In this document: positions 28,785 through 37,609 of the stretch, in pieces | Numbering within the stretch: the stretch's first letter is position 1 | How the letters are laid out: each line of letters starts with the position of its first letter | Source of the DNA: Ideonella oryzae | Lineage (GTDB): Bacteria; Pseudomonadota; Gammaproteobacteria; Burkholderiales; Burkholderiaceae_C | Direction of reading: 5' to 3' | DNA length: 64,000 bases | NCBI RefSeq assembly: GCF_024055665.1 | Contig: NZ_JAMXMC010000004.1 | Coordinates: forward strand, 354,885 to 418,884 | Notes under the pieces: model-generated | What the model was told of the DNA's origin: nothing | Databases searched by the model: none | The model's input: the letters and a program-made list of their open reading frames with translations, nothing else | Position numbers and translations under genes: made by a program

Positions 28785-30032
28785 TCAGCGCTTGGGCAGG
28801 TCGCCCGCCCAGAGGGCGTCCAGGTCCTTGAAGCCCCAGGCCTCGGGACTCTCGCGCGAAACGATCTGGTCGTTGGACTGGGACAGGTCCAGCACCGTCG
28901 GCGTGATGTGGAGCTGCGACTTGCTCGAGAAGAACACTTTCACCAAGGGTGAAACCAGGTTCTTCGGGTTCTGCTCGGTGACCACCGCCAACTTGCCGGA
29001 CTTGAGCTTGACCAGCGAACCCACGGGGTAGATGCCCAGGCTCTTGACGAAGGCCTGGAACACCACGGTGTCGAAATGCCCCTTCCAGCCGGCCATCTGG
29101 GCGATGGAATGGGCCGGGTCCCAGCCGGCCTTGTAGGGCCGGTTGGAGGTAATGGCGTCGTACACGTCGCACACCGCGCCCATGCGGGCCAGCAGGCTCA
29201 GCTTGTCACCGGGCAGCTTGTGGGGATAGCCCGTGCCGTCGATCCGTTCATGGTGGTGCAGGCAGACGTCCATCGCGCCTTCCGGCGCACCGCGGGCCTC
29301 CTGCAGCATCTCGAAGCCCCGCACCGGGTGGCTCTTCATGATGGTGAACTCGTCGTCGGTGAGCTTGCCGGGCTTGTTCAGCACATCCTGCGGCATCACC
29401 GCCTTGCCCAGGTCGTGCAGCAGGCCGGACAGGCCCGCCTCCCGGCAGGCCGCCTCATCCAGGCCCAATTGCTTGCCCAGGGCCACCATCAGGGCGCAGA
29501 CCGCCACGGAATGCATGTAGGTGTAGTCGTCCTGCGTCTTCAGCCGGGCCAGGCTGACCAGGGCGCCCGGGTTGCGGAAGACCGAGTCGGCGATGTCGTT
29601 GACCAGCGGCAGGCATTCCTCGGCATCGATGGCCTTGCCCAGCCGGGCCTCGGCAAACATCGAGGTCACCTGCTCGCGCGACTGACGGTAAATGGCCTTG
29701 GCCTGACTCAGTTCGTCGGCCATCGAGCACGAAGGCTCGGGCGGCGGACCGGAGGCCTTGCGGGGGGCCGCCGGCGGGACCGCCACCACCGCAGGTGCGG
29801 GAGCCGCGGCCCGAGGCGCCACCGGAGGCTCGGCCGCCTCCTGCACATCCACCCCCTTGGACACGTCGATCACCACCCCGGGCACGCCGCTGTGCACGAG
29901 CTTCTGCAGATCCTCCGGATCGGTCAGCACGAACCGGGTCTTCCAGAAGGGGTGGCTGATCCAGGGCCCTTCCAGCGCATGGATGTGCATGCCCAGCCGA
30001 ACCTGGGTCACCGGAATGGTTCTTTTGCTCAT
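28785..30032 (-). CDS. HD-GYP domain cyclic-di-GMP phosphodiesterase
   Basis: 415-residue protein. Start at MSKRTIPVTQVRLGMHIHAL, the beginning of a DUF3391 N-terminal domain. A proline/alanine-rich linker follows (about 100-130), then the HD-GYP domain: GLLHDLGKAVMPQ (metal ligands), CLHHHERIDGTGYPHKLPG and VCDVYDAITSNRPYKAGWDP. HD-GYP enzymes hydrolyse c-di-GMP to pGpG or GMP, so this protein may oppose cyclases such as the PAS-GGDEF protein at the window start. Ligand residues look intact. No membrane segment. Confidence 0.92.
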   Translation of the reverse strand: MSKRTIPVTQVRLGMHIHALEGPWISHPFWKTRFVLTDPEDLQKLVHSGVPGVVIDVSKGVDVQEAAEPPVAPRAAAPAPAVVAVPPAAPRKASGPPPEPSCSMADELSQAKAIYRQSREQVTSMFAEARLGKAIDAEECLPLVNDIADSVFRNPGALVSLARLKTQDDYTYMHSVAVCALMVALGKQLGLDEAACREAGLSGLLHDLGKAVMPQDVLNKPGKLTDDEFTIMKSHPVRGFEMLQEARGAPEGAMDVCLHHHERIDGTGYPHKLPGDKLSLLARMGAVCDVYDAITSNRPYKAGWDPAHSIAQMAGWKGHFDTVVFQAFVKSLGIYPVGSLVKLKSGKLAVVTEQNPKNLVSPLVKVFFSSKSQLHITPTVLDLSQSNDQIVSRESPEAWGFKDLDALWAGDLPKR

Positions 30033-30143
30033 GGTGGTCGATTCGCGCCAACAGGTTGTCGGCGTGTCGTCTCCTCCCACGCCTTCCCCGGAATATCGTC
30101 CCTGGTCGCAGGGACTTGAGGGGAAGCGGCTCTGGGCCAACCC

Positions 30144-30800
30144 TCAGTGCAGCATCGGCTGTGGCGCGGTGCGCAGATCGCCGGGCAAACCGGAGAGGTA
30201 GTCGGCGATGGCCCGTGCCTGAGCATCGTCCAGGGTGGCCGCCATGCCCACCATGATGGCGTTGCCCCGACCCACCAGCGCGTGGTTCTGCGTCTGGTAG
30301 GCCTTCAGGGCCTGGTAGAGGTAGTCGCGGTGCTGGCCGGCCAGCCGCGGGTAGCTGGCATCCACCGTGTTGTTGAAATTGGCCCCATGGCAGGCGGTGC
30401 AGGCCGCCAGCTTGTCCTTCAATTCGGCCGGCAACGCCACCTGGGCCGGCGGCTCGGTGGCCGGCGGCTTGCCCAGGGTGGCGTAGTAGGCCGCCAGATC
30501 GGCAATGTCCTGGTCGCTCAGCGAGCCGGCCACGCCGCGCATGGTGGGGTGCTTGCGCTCGCCCTTGCGGTAAGCCTCCAGAGCGGCCGACAGGTACTTG
30601 AGGTTCTGGCCGGCGATCATCGGCACGTGGTAGACCTGCGGAAAGCTGGCCCGGTAGCCCTCGATCCCGTGGCAACCGATGCACATCGCATTGATGCGGG
30701 CACCGTTCTCGGCCCGCCCGGCCAGCGCCTGGGCGCTCGCCGGTGCCGCCGCCACGATCAGCGAGGCGGCCAGCAGCGCCGCCTTGAGTCTCCACGTCAT
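30144..30800 (-). CDS. di-haem cytochrome c (c4-like)
   Basis: 218-residue periplasmic electron carrier. Start at MTWRLKAALLAASLIVAAAP, preceded by GGAGG; the signal peptide is cut near ASAQA. Two covalent haem sites, CIGCH and CTACH, each in its own class I domain with later methionine candidates (HVPMIAGQN, HPTMRG, NAIMVGMA). The tandem two-domain layout matches cytochrome c4, which passes electrons to terminal oxidases. Divergent from the MoxR gene. Confidence 0.92.
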   Translation of the reverse strand: MTWRLKAALLAASLIVAAAPASAQALAGRAENGARINAMCIGCHGIEGYRASFPQVYHVPMIAGQNLKYLSAALEAYRKGERKHPTMRGVAGSLSDQDIADLAAYYATLGKPPATEPPAQVALPAELKDKLAACTACHGANFNNTVDASYPRLAGQHRDYLYQALKAYQTQNHALVGRGNAIMVGMAATLDDAQARAIADYLSGLPGDLRTAPQPMLH

Positions 30801-30869
30801 GTCGCCTCCAGTCAGGGCCTCTTCAGGGCCCATGCCAATGCCTAGAACGGGATCGATCGGGGGCGAGCA

Positions 30870-30875
30870 TATACT
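30870..30875 (+). promoter_or_regulatory. -10-like hexamer upstream of MoxR gene
   Basis: TATACT within GAGCATATACTGGCCC, 33 bases before the MoxR ATG. The only AT-rich spot in the divergent spacer; -35 not convincing. Confidence 0.45.
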
Positions 30876-30908
30876 GGCCCGGACCCCCTTCGCCCCCCGG
30901 ATTCCCCT

Positions 30909-31751
30909 ATGAAATTCCAAGGTTCCGACCGCTACGTCGCCACCGACGATTTGATGCTGGCCGTCAACGCGGCCATGACCCTCAAGCGCCCGCTGCTGGT
31001 CAAAGGCGAGCCCGGAACCGGCAAGACGATGCTGGCCGAGGAGGCCGCCCAGGCCCTGGGGCTGCGGCTGCTGGAATGGCACATCAAGAGCACCACCAAG
31101 GCCCACCAGGGCCTCTATGAATACGACGCGGTGAGCCGGCTGCGCGACAGCCAACTGGGCGACGAGAAGGTGCGCGACATCCGCAACTACATCGTCAAGG
31201 GCGTGCTGTGGCAGGCCTTCGAGGCCGAGGAGCCGGTGGCCCTGCTGATCGACGAGATCGACAAGGCCGACATCGAGTTTCCGAACGACCTGCTGCGCGA
31301 ACTCGACCGCATGGAATTCCATTGCTACGAGACGCGCGAGACCATCCGCGCCAAGCACCGGCCGCTGGTCTTCATCACCTCCAACAACGAGAAGGAACTG
31401 CCCGACGCCTTCCTGCGCCGCTGCTTTTTCCACTTCATCAAGTTCCCCGAGCCGGACACGATGAAGCGCATCGTCGATGTGCACTTCCCCGGTCTGAAGC
31501 AAGAACTGCTGGCCGCCGCGCTGAAGTCTTTCTACGAGGTGCGCCACCTGCCGGGCCTGAAGAAGAAGCCCAGCACGTCGGAGCTGATCGACTGGCTCAA
31601 GCTGCTGGTGGCCGAGGACATTCCGCTGGACGCCCTGCGCAGCACCGACGAGAGCAGCAGCCTGCCGCCGCTGGTGGGCGCGCTCTTGAAGAACGAGCAG
31701 GACATCAGCCTGTTCGAGAAGCTGCTGGCCATGCAGCGCAACCACCGCTGA
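30909..31751 (+). CDS. MoxR-family AAA+ ATPase
   Basis: 280-residue AAA+ protein of the MoxR/APE2220-like group. Walker A GEPGTGKT at 33-40, Walker B with LLIDEIDKAD, sensor 1 in VFITSNNEKELPDAFLRRCF. MoxR ATPases act as chaperones that insert cofactors or assemble enzyme complexes together with a vWA partner; the partner here is the CoxE-like gene at 34499. In many genomes the two genes are adjacent; here a GNAT and a peptidase gene lie between, all in the same direction and closely spaced. Confidence 0.93.
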   Translation: MKFQGSDRYVATDDLMLAVNAAMTLKRPLLVKGEPGTGKTMLAEEAAQALGLRLLEWHIKSTTKAHQGLYEYDAVSRLRDSQLGDEKVRDIRNYIVKGVLWQAFEAEEPVALLIDEIDKADIEFPNDLLRELDRMEFHCYETRETIRAKHRPLVFITSNNEKELPDAFLRRCFFHFIKFPEPDTMKRIVDVHFPGLKQELLAAALKSFYEVRHLPGLKKKPSTSELIDWLKLLVAEDIPLDALRSTDESSSLPPLVGALLKNEQDISLFEKLLAMQRNHR

Positions 31752-31761
31752 GTCCCGATCG

Positions 31762-32355
31762 ATGCTGAACGTCCAACCCGTGACGCTGGCACAGGCGCCG
31801 GTGCGCCTGGTGCCCCTGACCCTGGCCCACGAGGCCGGCCTGAAGGCCGCCGCCGCCGATGGTGAGCTCTGGACGCTGCGCGTGACCTCGGTGCCCGAGC
31901 CCGAGCAGACCCGGACCTACATCGAGGCCGCACTGGCCGGCCAGGCCGCCGGCCACCGCCTGCCCTTTGCCGTGCTGGACAGCGCCAGCGGCCGCGTGCT
32001 GGGCAGCACCAGCTACCACGACATCGTGCCCGGCATCGACCGGCTGGAGATCGGCTACACCTGGTACGCCCGCTCGGTGCAGCGCAGCGCCGTCAACACC
32101 ACGGCCAAGCTGCTGCTGCTCACGCATGCCTTCGAAACCCTGGGCGCACAGCTGGTCGGTTGGCGCACCGACAACTACAACTTCGCCTCCCAGCGTGCCA
32201 TTGAGCGCCTGGGCGCAAAGAAGGACGGTGTGCTGCGCCACCATGCGCTGCGCCGCGACGGCACCGTGCGCGACACCGTGATGTACAGCCTGACCGCCGG
32301 TGAATGGCCGGAGGTCAAGGCCCATCTGAGCTGGCTGCTGGCGCGACCGCGCTGA
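31762..32355 (+). CDS. GNAT-family N-acetyltransferase (RimJ/RimL type)
   Basis: 197-residue acetyltransferase with the RimJ/RimL-like order: VRLVPLTLAHEAGLKAAAAD, LPFAVLDSASGRVLGSTSYH, IDRLEIGYTWYARSVQRSAV (acetyl-CoA loop region), and NYNFASQRAIERLGAKKDGV near the end. This subgroup acetylates N-terminal amines of ribosomal proteins or small amines; target unknown. It starts 10 bases after the MoxR stop, so it is in the same transcript. Confidence 0.87.
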   Translation: MLNVQPVTLAQAPVRLVPLTLAHEAGLKAAAADGELWTLRVTSVPEPEQTRTYIEAALAGQAAGHRLPFAVLDSASGRVLGSTSYHDIVPGIDRLEIGYTWYARSVQRSAVNTTAKLLLLTHAFETLGAQLVGWRTDNYNFASQRAIERLGAKKDGVLRHHALRRDGTVRDTVMYSLTAGEWPEVKAHLSWLLARPR

Positions 32356-32425
32356 GGCCAGCCCCGCGGCTGCCGGTGGGGACAGCGACCCTGTCCCTGC
32401 TGCCCTTGAACTTCCCGGAGATCCC

Positions 32426-34480
32426 GTGGCCAAGACCTCCCGCAAGCACCTCACGATCGACACCCTGTGGCAGCTGGCGCGCCTGGGTGCGCCCAGCCTG
32501 TCGCCCGACGGCGCCCAGGCGGTGGCCTCGGTCACCACCCACGACATGGCCGAGAACAAGGCCCGCAGCCAGCTCTGGCTGCTGTCCACCCTGGGCGGCC
32601 AGCCACGGGCGCTGACCCAATGCGGCGAGAAGGACGGCCAACCCCGCTTCAGCCCGGACGGCCAGTGGATCGGCTTTGTGGCCCAGCGCGAGCAGCAGGG
32701 CCAGAAGGACGCCACGCCCCAGTTCTACGTCATCCCGCCCGACGGCGGCGAGGCCCGCCGCGTGGGCGAGGTGGCCACCGGCATCGAGGCCTTCCGCTGG
32801 TTTCCGGACGGCAAACGCATCGCCTTCATCAGCTGGGTCTGGCCCGAGCTGAAGGGCCCCAAGGCTCAGGCCAAGGCGTTCAAGGCCTTCAAGGAACGCA
32901 AGGAAAGCGGCTACGTCACCAGCGAGATGGCCTACCGCTTCTGGGACCACCACCTGCCCCAGGGCCGCGTGCCCCATTTGCACGTGATGGACATCGCCAG
33001 CGGCAAGGTCACCGACCTGTTCGAGGGCAGCGACTACGAGCTCAGCCGTTTCGAGCCGGACGCCACCACCTTCGACATCGCACCCGACGGCCGGCACATC
33101 GTCTTTGCCTTCGATCCCGGCCAGCCCAAGTCCGTCGACGCGCGCAACGCCCTGGTGGAGCTGAACCTGCGCAAGCACAGCTTCCGTGAACGGGTGCGCG
33201 ATGCCGGCTGGGACTGCAGCACCCCGCGCTACAGCCCGGATGGCCAGCGCATCGCCTTTCGGGCCTCGCACCAGGGCCTCAAGCACACCATGCCCTGTCA
33301 GCTGGCGGTGCTAGACCGGCGCAGCGATGACTGGCAGGTGGTGAGCGCCGACTGGGACCACGAGGTGCACGCCCCGCTGCAGTGGTCCGCGGATGGCCAG
33401 GCCGTGCTCTTCACTGCCGAGCAGAAGGGCCGCTGCCACCTCTGGCGCTTCGACCTGGCCGACCGTCAGGCCGAGATCCTGGTGGCCGGGGGCACCGTCA
33501 GCGCCTTCGACCAGGCCGACCGCACGCTGGTGAGCCTGAGCAACACGGCCGATCACCCCGCGCGCCTGCACGCCCGGCACGCGGGCGAGCCGGCGCGGCG
33601 CATCGAGACCTTCAACGACGCCCTGCTGGCCCCGCTGGACCTGGGCCGCACCGAGGAGGTCTGGTTCACCGGTGCGCTGGGCGAGCCGGTGCAGATGTGG
33701 CTGCACTACCCGCCGGACTTCGACCCGAAGAAGAAGCACCCGGTGCTGCACACCATCCACGGCGGCCCGCACACTGGCCCGGGCGATGGCTGGCATGACC
33801 GCTGGTGCTGGAAGCTGTTCGCCGCCCAGGGCTACGTGGTGGCCAGCGTCAACTACCACGGCTCCTCGGGCTTCGGCCATGCCTTCCTGGATGCCATCAC
33901 CCACCGCTGGGGCGAACTGGAGCTGCAGGACGTGGAGGCCGCCACCGACTGGCTGCTCAAGAAGCCCTGGGCGGACAAGAAGCGCGTGTTCGCCAGCGGT
34001 GGCAGCTACGGCGGCTACATGGTGGCCTGGATGAACGGGCATGTGGCGCCGGGGCGCTACGCCGCCTATGTCTGCCATGCCGGTTGCTACGACTGGACCG
34101 CCATGTTCGCCGACGATGCCTTCAGCTGGCATGCCAAGGAGTTGGGCGCCTGGTACTGGGAGGACCCGGCCAAGGTGGCCTCGCAGAGCCCGCACGCCTT
34201 TGCCGGCGCCTTCGCCACGCCCACCCTGGTCACCCACGGCGCGCTGGACTACCGCGTGCCCGACCAACAGGGCCTGGCCTACTACAACACGCTCAAGCAG
34301 CGCGGCGTGGACGCCCGGCTGCTCTGGTTCCCGGACGAGAACCACTGGGTGCTCAAGCCGCGCAACAGCCGGCTCTGGTACGAGGAATTCTTCGCCTGGC
34401 TGCGGCGCCATGACCCGGCCCACCGCGCGGACAAGGCCGGCAAGAAGGCCCGCGGGCACAATGCCTCCCGTGGCGGCTGA
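32426..34480 (+). CDS. S9-family prolyl oligopeptidase / acylaminoacyl peptidase
   Basis: 684-residue serine peptidase. GTG start with GGAG six bases upstream. The N-terminal 400 residues carry TolB/WD-like beta-propeller repeats (APSLSPDGAQAVASV, PRFSPDGQWIGFVA, PRYSPDGQRIAFRA). The C-terminal alpha/beta-hydrolase has the triad S527 (GGSYGGY), D608 (ALDYRVP) and H640 (DENHWVL). No signal peptide, so cytoplasmic, where such enzymes remove acylated or short peptides. Sits between the MoxR and vWA genes. Confidence 0.93.
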   Translation: MAKTSRKHLTIDTLWQLARLGAPSLSPDGAQAVASVTTHDMAENKARSQLWLLSTLGGQPRALTQCGEKDGQPRFSPDGQWIGFVAQREQQGQKDATPQFYVIPPDGGEARRVGEVATGIEAFRWFPDGKRIAFISWVWPELKGPKAQAKAFKAFKERKESGYVTSEMAYRFWDHHLPQGRVPHLHVMDIASGKVTDLFEGSDYELSRFEPDATTFDIAPDGRHIVFAFDPGQPKSVDARNALVELNLRKHSFRERVRDAGWDCSTPRYSPDGQRIAFRASHQGLKHTMPCQLAVLDRRSDDWQVVSADWDHEVHAPLQWSADGQAVLFTAEQKGRCHLWRFDLADRQAEILVAGGTVSAFDQADRTLVSLSNTADHPARLHARHAGEPARRIETFNDALLAPLDLGRTEEVWFTGALGEPVQMWLHYPPDFDPKKKHPVLHTIHGGPHTGPGDGWHDRWCWKLFAAQGYVVASVNYHGSSGFGHAFLDAITHRWGELELQDVEAATDWLLKKPWADKKRVFASGGSYGGYMVAWMNGHVAPGRYAAYVCHAGCYDWTAMFADDAFSWHAKELGAWYWEDPAKVASQSPHAFAGAFATPTLVTHGALDYRVPDQQGLAYYNTLKQRGVDARLLWFPDENHWVLKPRNSRLWYEEFFAWLRRHDPAHRADKAGKKARGHNASRGG

Positions 34481-34498
34481 GCGCCGCCCTGCCCATCC

Positions 34499-35668
34499 AT
34501 GCTGATCGACTTCTTCTACACGCTGCGCGCTGCCCGGCTGCCCGTCTCCGTGCGGGAGTACCTCACGCTGCTGGAGGCGCTGCGCGCCGGCGTCATCGGC
34601 CCCTCGGTGGACGAGTTCTACCACCTGGCCCGCATCACGCTGGTGAAGGACGAAGCCCATTTCGACAAGTTCGACCAGGCCTTCGCCGCCTACTTCCAGG
34701 GTGTCGAACTGCTGACCGACTTCGGCCAGGAGATTCCGCTGGACTGGCTCAAGAAGGTGCTGGAGAAGGAACTCAGCCCCGAGGAGAAGGCCGCCATTGA
34801 GGCCCTGGGCTGGGACGAGCTGATGAAGACGCTGGCCAAGCGCCTGGAAGAGCAGAAGGAACGCCACGAGGGCGGCAACAAGTGGATCGGCACCGGCGGC
34901 ACCAGCCCCTTCGGCCACGGCGGCTACAACCCGCGCGGCATCCGCATCGGCGGGCCGGGCCGGCAGCGCAGCGCGGTGAAGGTCTGGGACAAGCGCGAGT
35001 TCGCCGACTACGACGACAGCCGCGAGATCGGCACCCGCAACATCAAGGTGGCGCTGCGCCGGCTGCGCCGCTTCGCCCGCGAAGGCTCGGACCTGGAACT
35101 GGCGCTGGACGACACCATCCGCGCCACCGCCGCCAATGCCGGGATGCTGGACATCCAGATGGTGCCCGAGCGCCACAACAAGGTGAAGGTGCTGCTGCTG
35201 ATGGACGTGGGCGGCACGATGGACGACCACGTGGCCCAGGTGGAGGAGCTGTTCTCCGCCGCCAAGAGCGAGTTCAAGCACCTGGAGTTCTACTACTTCC
35301 ACAACTGCGTCTACGACTTCCTCTGGAAGGAGAACCGGCGCCGCTACAACGAGAAGACCCCGACCTGGGATGTCCTGCGCAAGTACAACAAGGACTGGCG
35401 GCTGATCTTTGTCGGCGACGCGACGATGAGCCCCTACGAGATCCTGCAGCGCGGCGGCAGCGTCGAGTACAACAACGACGAAGCCGGCGCCGAGTGGCTG
35501 CAGCGTCTCACCCACGCCTTCCCGAAGTTCGTCTGGATCAACCCGGAGCCCACCGCCGTATGGGAATACCGGCAGAGCGTCGCCATCGTCCAGCGGCTGA
35601 TGCAGCAGCGCATGTTCCCGCTCACGCTGGCCGGCCTGGAAGGCGCGATGCGCATGCTCAGCAAGTGA
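34499..35668 (+). CDS. CoxE-like von Willebrand factor A domain protein
   Basis: 389-residue vWA protein, the likely partner of the upstream MoxR ATPase. N-terminus LIDFFYTLRAARLPVSVREY is typical of CoxE-like proteins. The metal-site motif reads LLMDVGGTMDDH: the usual DxSxS is DxGGT, as is normal for this subgroup. Later YYFHNCVYDFLWKENRR and RLIFVGDATMSPYEI complete the fold. A low-complexity stretch GTGGTSPFGHGGYNPRGIRI lies about residues 130-155. Predicted role: assembly or metal loading of an unidentified enzyme. The stop overlaps the ribosome-binding site of the following tamA gene. Confidence 0.92.
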   Translation: MLIDFFYTLRAARLPVSVREYLTLLEALRAGVIGPSVDEFYHLARITLVKDEAHFDKFDQAFAAYFQGVELLTDFGQEIPLDWLKKVLEKELSPEEKAAIEALGWDELMKTLAKRLEEQKERHEGGNKWIGTGGTSPFGHGGYNPRGIRIGGPGRQRSAVKVWDKREFADYDDSREIGTRNIKVALRRLRRFAREGSDLELALDDTIRATAANAGMLDIQMVPERHNKVKVLLLMDVGGTMDDHVAQVEELFSAAKSEFKHLEFYYFHNCVYDFLWKENRRRYNEKTPTWDVLRKYNKDWRLIFVGDATMSPYEILQRGGSVEYNNDEAGAEWLQRLTHAFPKFVWINPEPTAVWEYRQSVAIVQRLMQQRMFPLTLAGLEGAMRMLSK

Positions 35669-35681
35669 GGAGCCGGCCCTG

Positions 35682-37601
35682 CTGACCCGCGCTTTTCCGC
35701 TGCATCTGGCTCCATGGGGCCGGGCCTGGCTGCCCGTCCTGGCGCTGGCCCTGGGGCCGCTGGCCACCTGGGCGCAGGAGGCCGCCGACGCGCCCTCCGC
35801 GACAGCATCCGCCCCCGCCCCCGCCGAGGCTGCGTCCGCCGCATCCGAGGCGACTCCGGCGCCCGCCGCGGCCCTGCCCCGCCTGACCGTGAACGCCCCG
35901 GGCGAGCTGCGCGCGCTGCTGGAGAACAACCTGGACCTGGCCCGCGCGCTGAAGCTGCCGGAAGCCGGCAGCCTCAGCGACGCCGAGTGGTCGCGCCTGA
36001 TTGCCGCGGCCCCGGCCCAGGCCGAGGAGCTGGCCCGCACGGCAGGCTACTTCAACGCCCAGGCCCGCATCGCCCAGCTCGAAGGTGGCGGGGCCCAGCC
36101 CCTGCAGGTCACCCTGACCCTGGAACCCGGGCCGACCGTGCGCGTCGGCCGGGTCACCCTGCAAATCCAGGGCGAGCTCTACGACCTGGCCGAAGAGGGT
36201 CAGGCCGACGCCCGTGCCCTGCGCCAGCAGCTGGAACAGCAATGGGCGCTGCCCACCGGTGCGCGCTTCAATGAAGACGCCTGGGGCAGCGCCAAGACGG
36301 CCGTCATCGCCACCCTGCGCTCGGCCGGCTATGGCGCGGCCAGCTGGGCCGGTACCGCCGCCGAGGTGGACCCTCAAACCAACCAGGTCCGCGTCTTCGT
36401 GGTGGCCGACAGTGGCCCGCTCTACCGGGCCGGCGAGGTGCAGGTCAGCGGCCTGCAGCGCCATGATCCCGAACGCATCCGCCGCCTGAGTGGCCTGCCC
36501 CAGGGCACGCCCCTGACCGAGGCCCGGCTGCAGGACTACCAGGAACGCCTGCGCAAGACCGGCCTGTTCGACCAGGTCACGGTCAGCATGGACCCGGATC
36601 TCGACAAAGCCGGCCACGCCACGGTGCTGGTCCAGGTGAAGGAATCGCAGTTGCAGACCGCCACCACCGCGCTGGGCATCAGCACCTCCACCGGCCCGCG
36701 GGCCAGCCTGGAGCATGTGCACCGGCAGCTGTTCGGCTACCCGGTGACGGCCACCAACAAGTTTGTCTGGGGCAAGAGCGAGCAGTCCTGGAACGGGGAG
36801 CTGTCCACCTACCTCAACGAGCACCTGCAGCGCGACCTGGTGGGCGGCCAGGTGGACCGCCAGTTCACCGACGAGGACATGGTGATCTCCCAGCGCCTGC
36901 GGGTGGGCCGCTCCACCGAGCACCCGGTGGTCGAGCGTCTGGACTACCTGGAGCTCGACACCTCCAAGGAATGCACCCGCGACGGCGGGCAGTACATCAA
37001 CTGTGACACCCTCAAGGCCATCTCGGCCGACACCGACCGCACCTGGCGCAAGGTGGACAGCGTGCTGCTGCCGACCACCGGCTACACGCTGAGCGCCCAG
37101 TTCGGCTCCGGCCTGGCCGATGGCAGCGCCACGCGCCGCGGCGTCTTCGGCCGCGCCTATGGTCGGCTGACGATGTACTGGCCGGTGGGAGGCTGGTACA
37201 CCCAGGGCCGGCTGGAGCTGGGCAAGGTGCTCACGCCCGCGGGCGTGCAGGTGCCAGACAGCCTGCGCTTCCGGGCTGGCGGCGACAACTCGGTGCGCGG
37301 CTATGCCTACCGCACGCTGGCGCCCAGCACCCCGGACGGCGGCATCACCGGCGGCCGCATGCTGTTCACCACCAGCGTCGAAGTGGCCCACCCCATCTCG
37401 GACAGCCTGCCCTCGGTCTGGGGCGCCCTCTTCGTCGACGCCGGCCGGGCGGCCGACAAGATCAGCGAGCTCAAGCCTGCCCTGGGCTACGGCCTGGGCG
37501 TGCGCTGGCGCAGCCCGGTCGGCCCGCTGGCGGTGGACTGGGCCTGGGGCCAGGAAGACCACCGGGGCCGGATCCACCTGAACGTGGGCATCGCCTTCTG
37601 A
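35682..37601 (+). CDS. tamA: TamA, outer-membrane translocation/assembly protein
   Basis: About 639-residue BamA-superfamily protein that works with TamB to insert proteins into the outer membrane. The reading frame contains no ATG, GTG or TTG before a good signal peptide (TRAFPLHLAPWGRAWLPVLA...ATWAQ), so I propose a CTG start at 35682 or 35679, with GAGGAG at 35667-35672 in front; the first GTG, 35889, would delete the signal peptide. After an alanine/proline linker come POTRA-like repeats (ARALKLPEAGSLSDAEW onward, GPLYRAGEVQVSGLQRHDPE) and a C-terminal 16-strand barrel ending in HLNVGIAF with terminal phenylalanine. tamB follows 8 bases later. Confidence 0.88.
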   Translation: MTRAFPLHLAPWGRAWLPVLALALGPLATWAQEAADAPSATASAPAPAEAASAASEATPAPAAALPRLTVNAPGELRALLENNLDLARALKLPEAGSLSDAEWSRLIAAAPAQAEELARTAGYFNAQARIAQLEGGGAQPLQVTLTLEPGPTVRVGRVTLQIQGELYDLAEEGQADARALRQQLEQQWALPTGARFNEDAWGSAKTAVIATLRSAGYGAASWAGTAAEVDPQTNQVRVFVVADSGPLYRAGEVQVSGLQRHDPERIRRLSGLPQGTPLTEARLQDYQERLRKTGLFDQVTVSMDPDLDKAGHATVLVQVKESQLQTATTALGISTSTGPRASLEHVHRQLFGYPVTATNKFVWGKSEQSWNGELSTYLNEHLQRDLVGGQVDRQFTDEDMVISQRLRVGRSTEHPVVERLDYLELDTSKECTRDGGQYINCDTLKAISADTDRTWRKVDSVLLPTTGYTLSAQFGSGLADGSATRRGVFGRAYGRLTMYWPVGGWYTQGRLELGKVLTPAGVQVPDSLRFRAGGDNSVRGYAYRTLAPSTPDGGITGGRMLFTTSVEVAHPISDSLPSVWGALFVDAGRAADKISELKPALGYGLGVRWRSPVGPLAVDWAWGQEDHRGRIHLNVGIAF

Positions 37602-37609
37602 GCACGACC

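Noticed and set aside
33311..36040. 909-codon minus-strand frame opposite the S9 peptidase, vWA and tamA genes
   Set aside because: Shadow of three well supported plus-strand genes; no recognisable domain.
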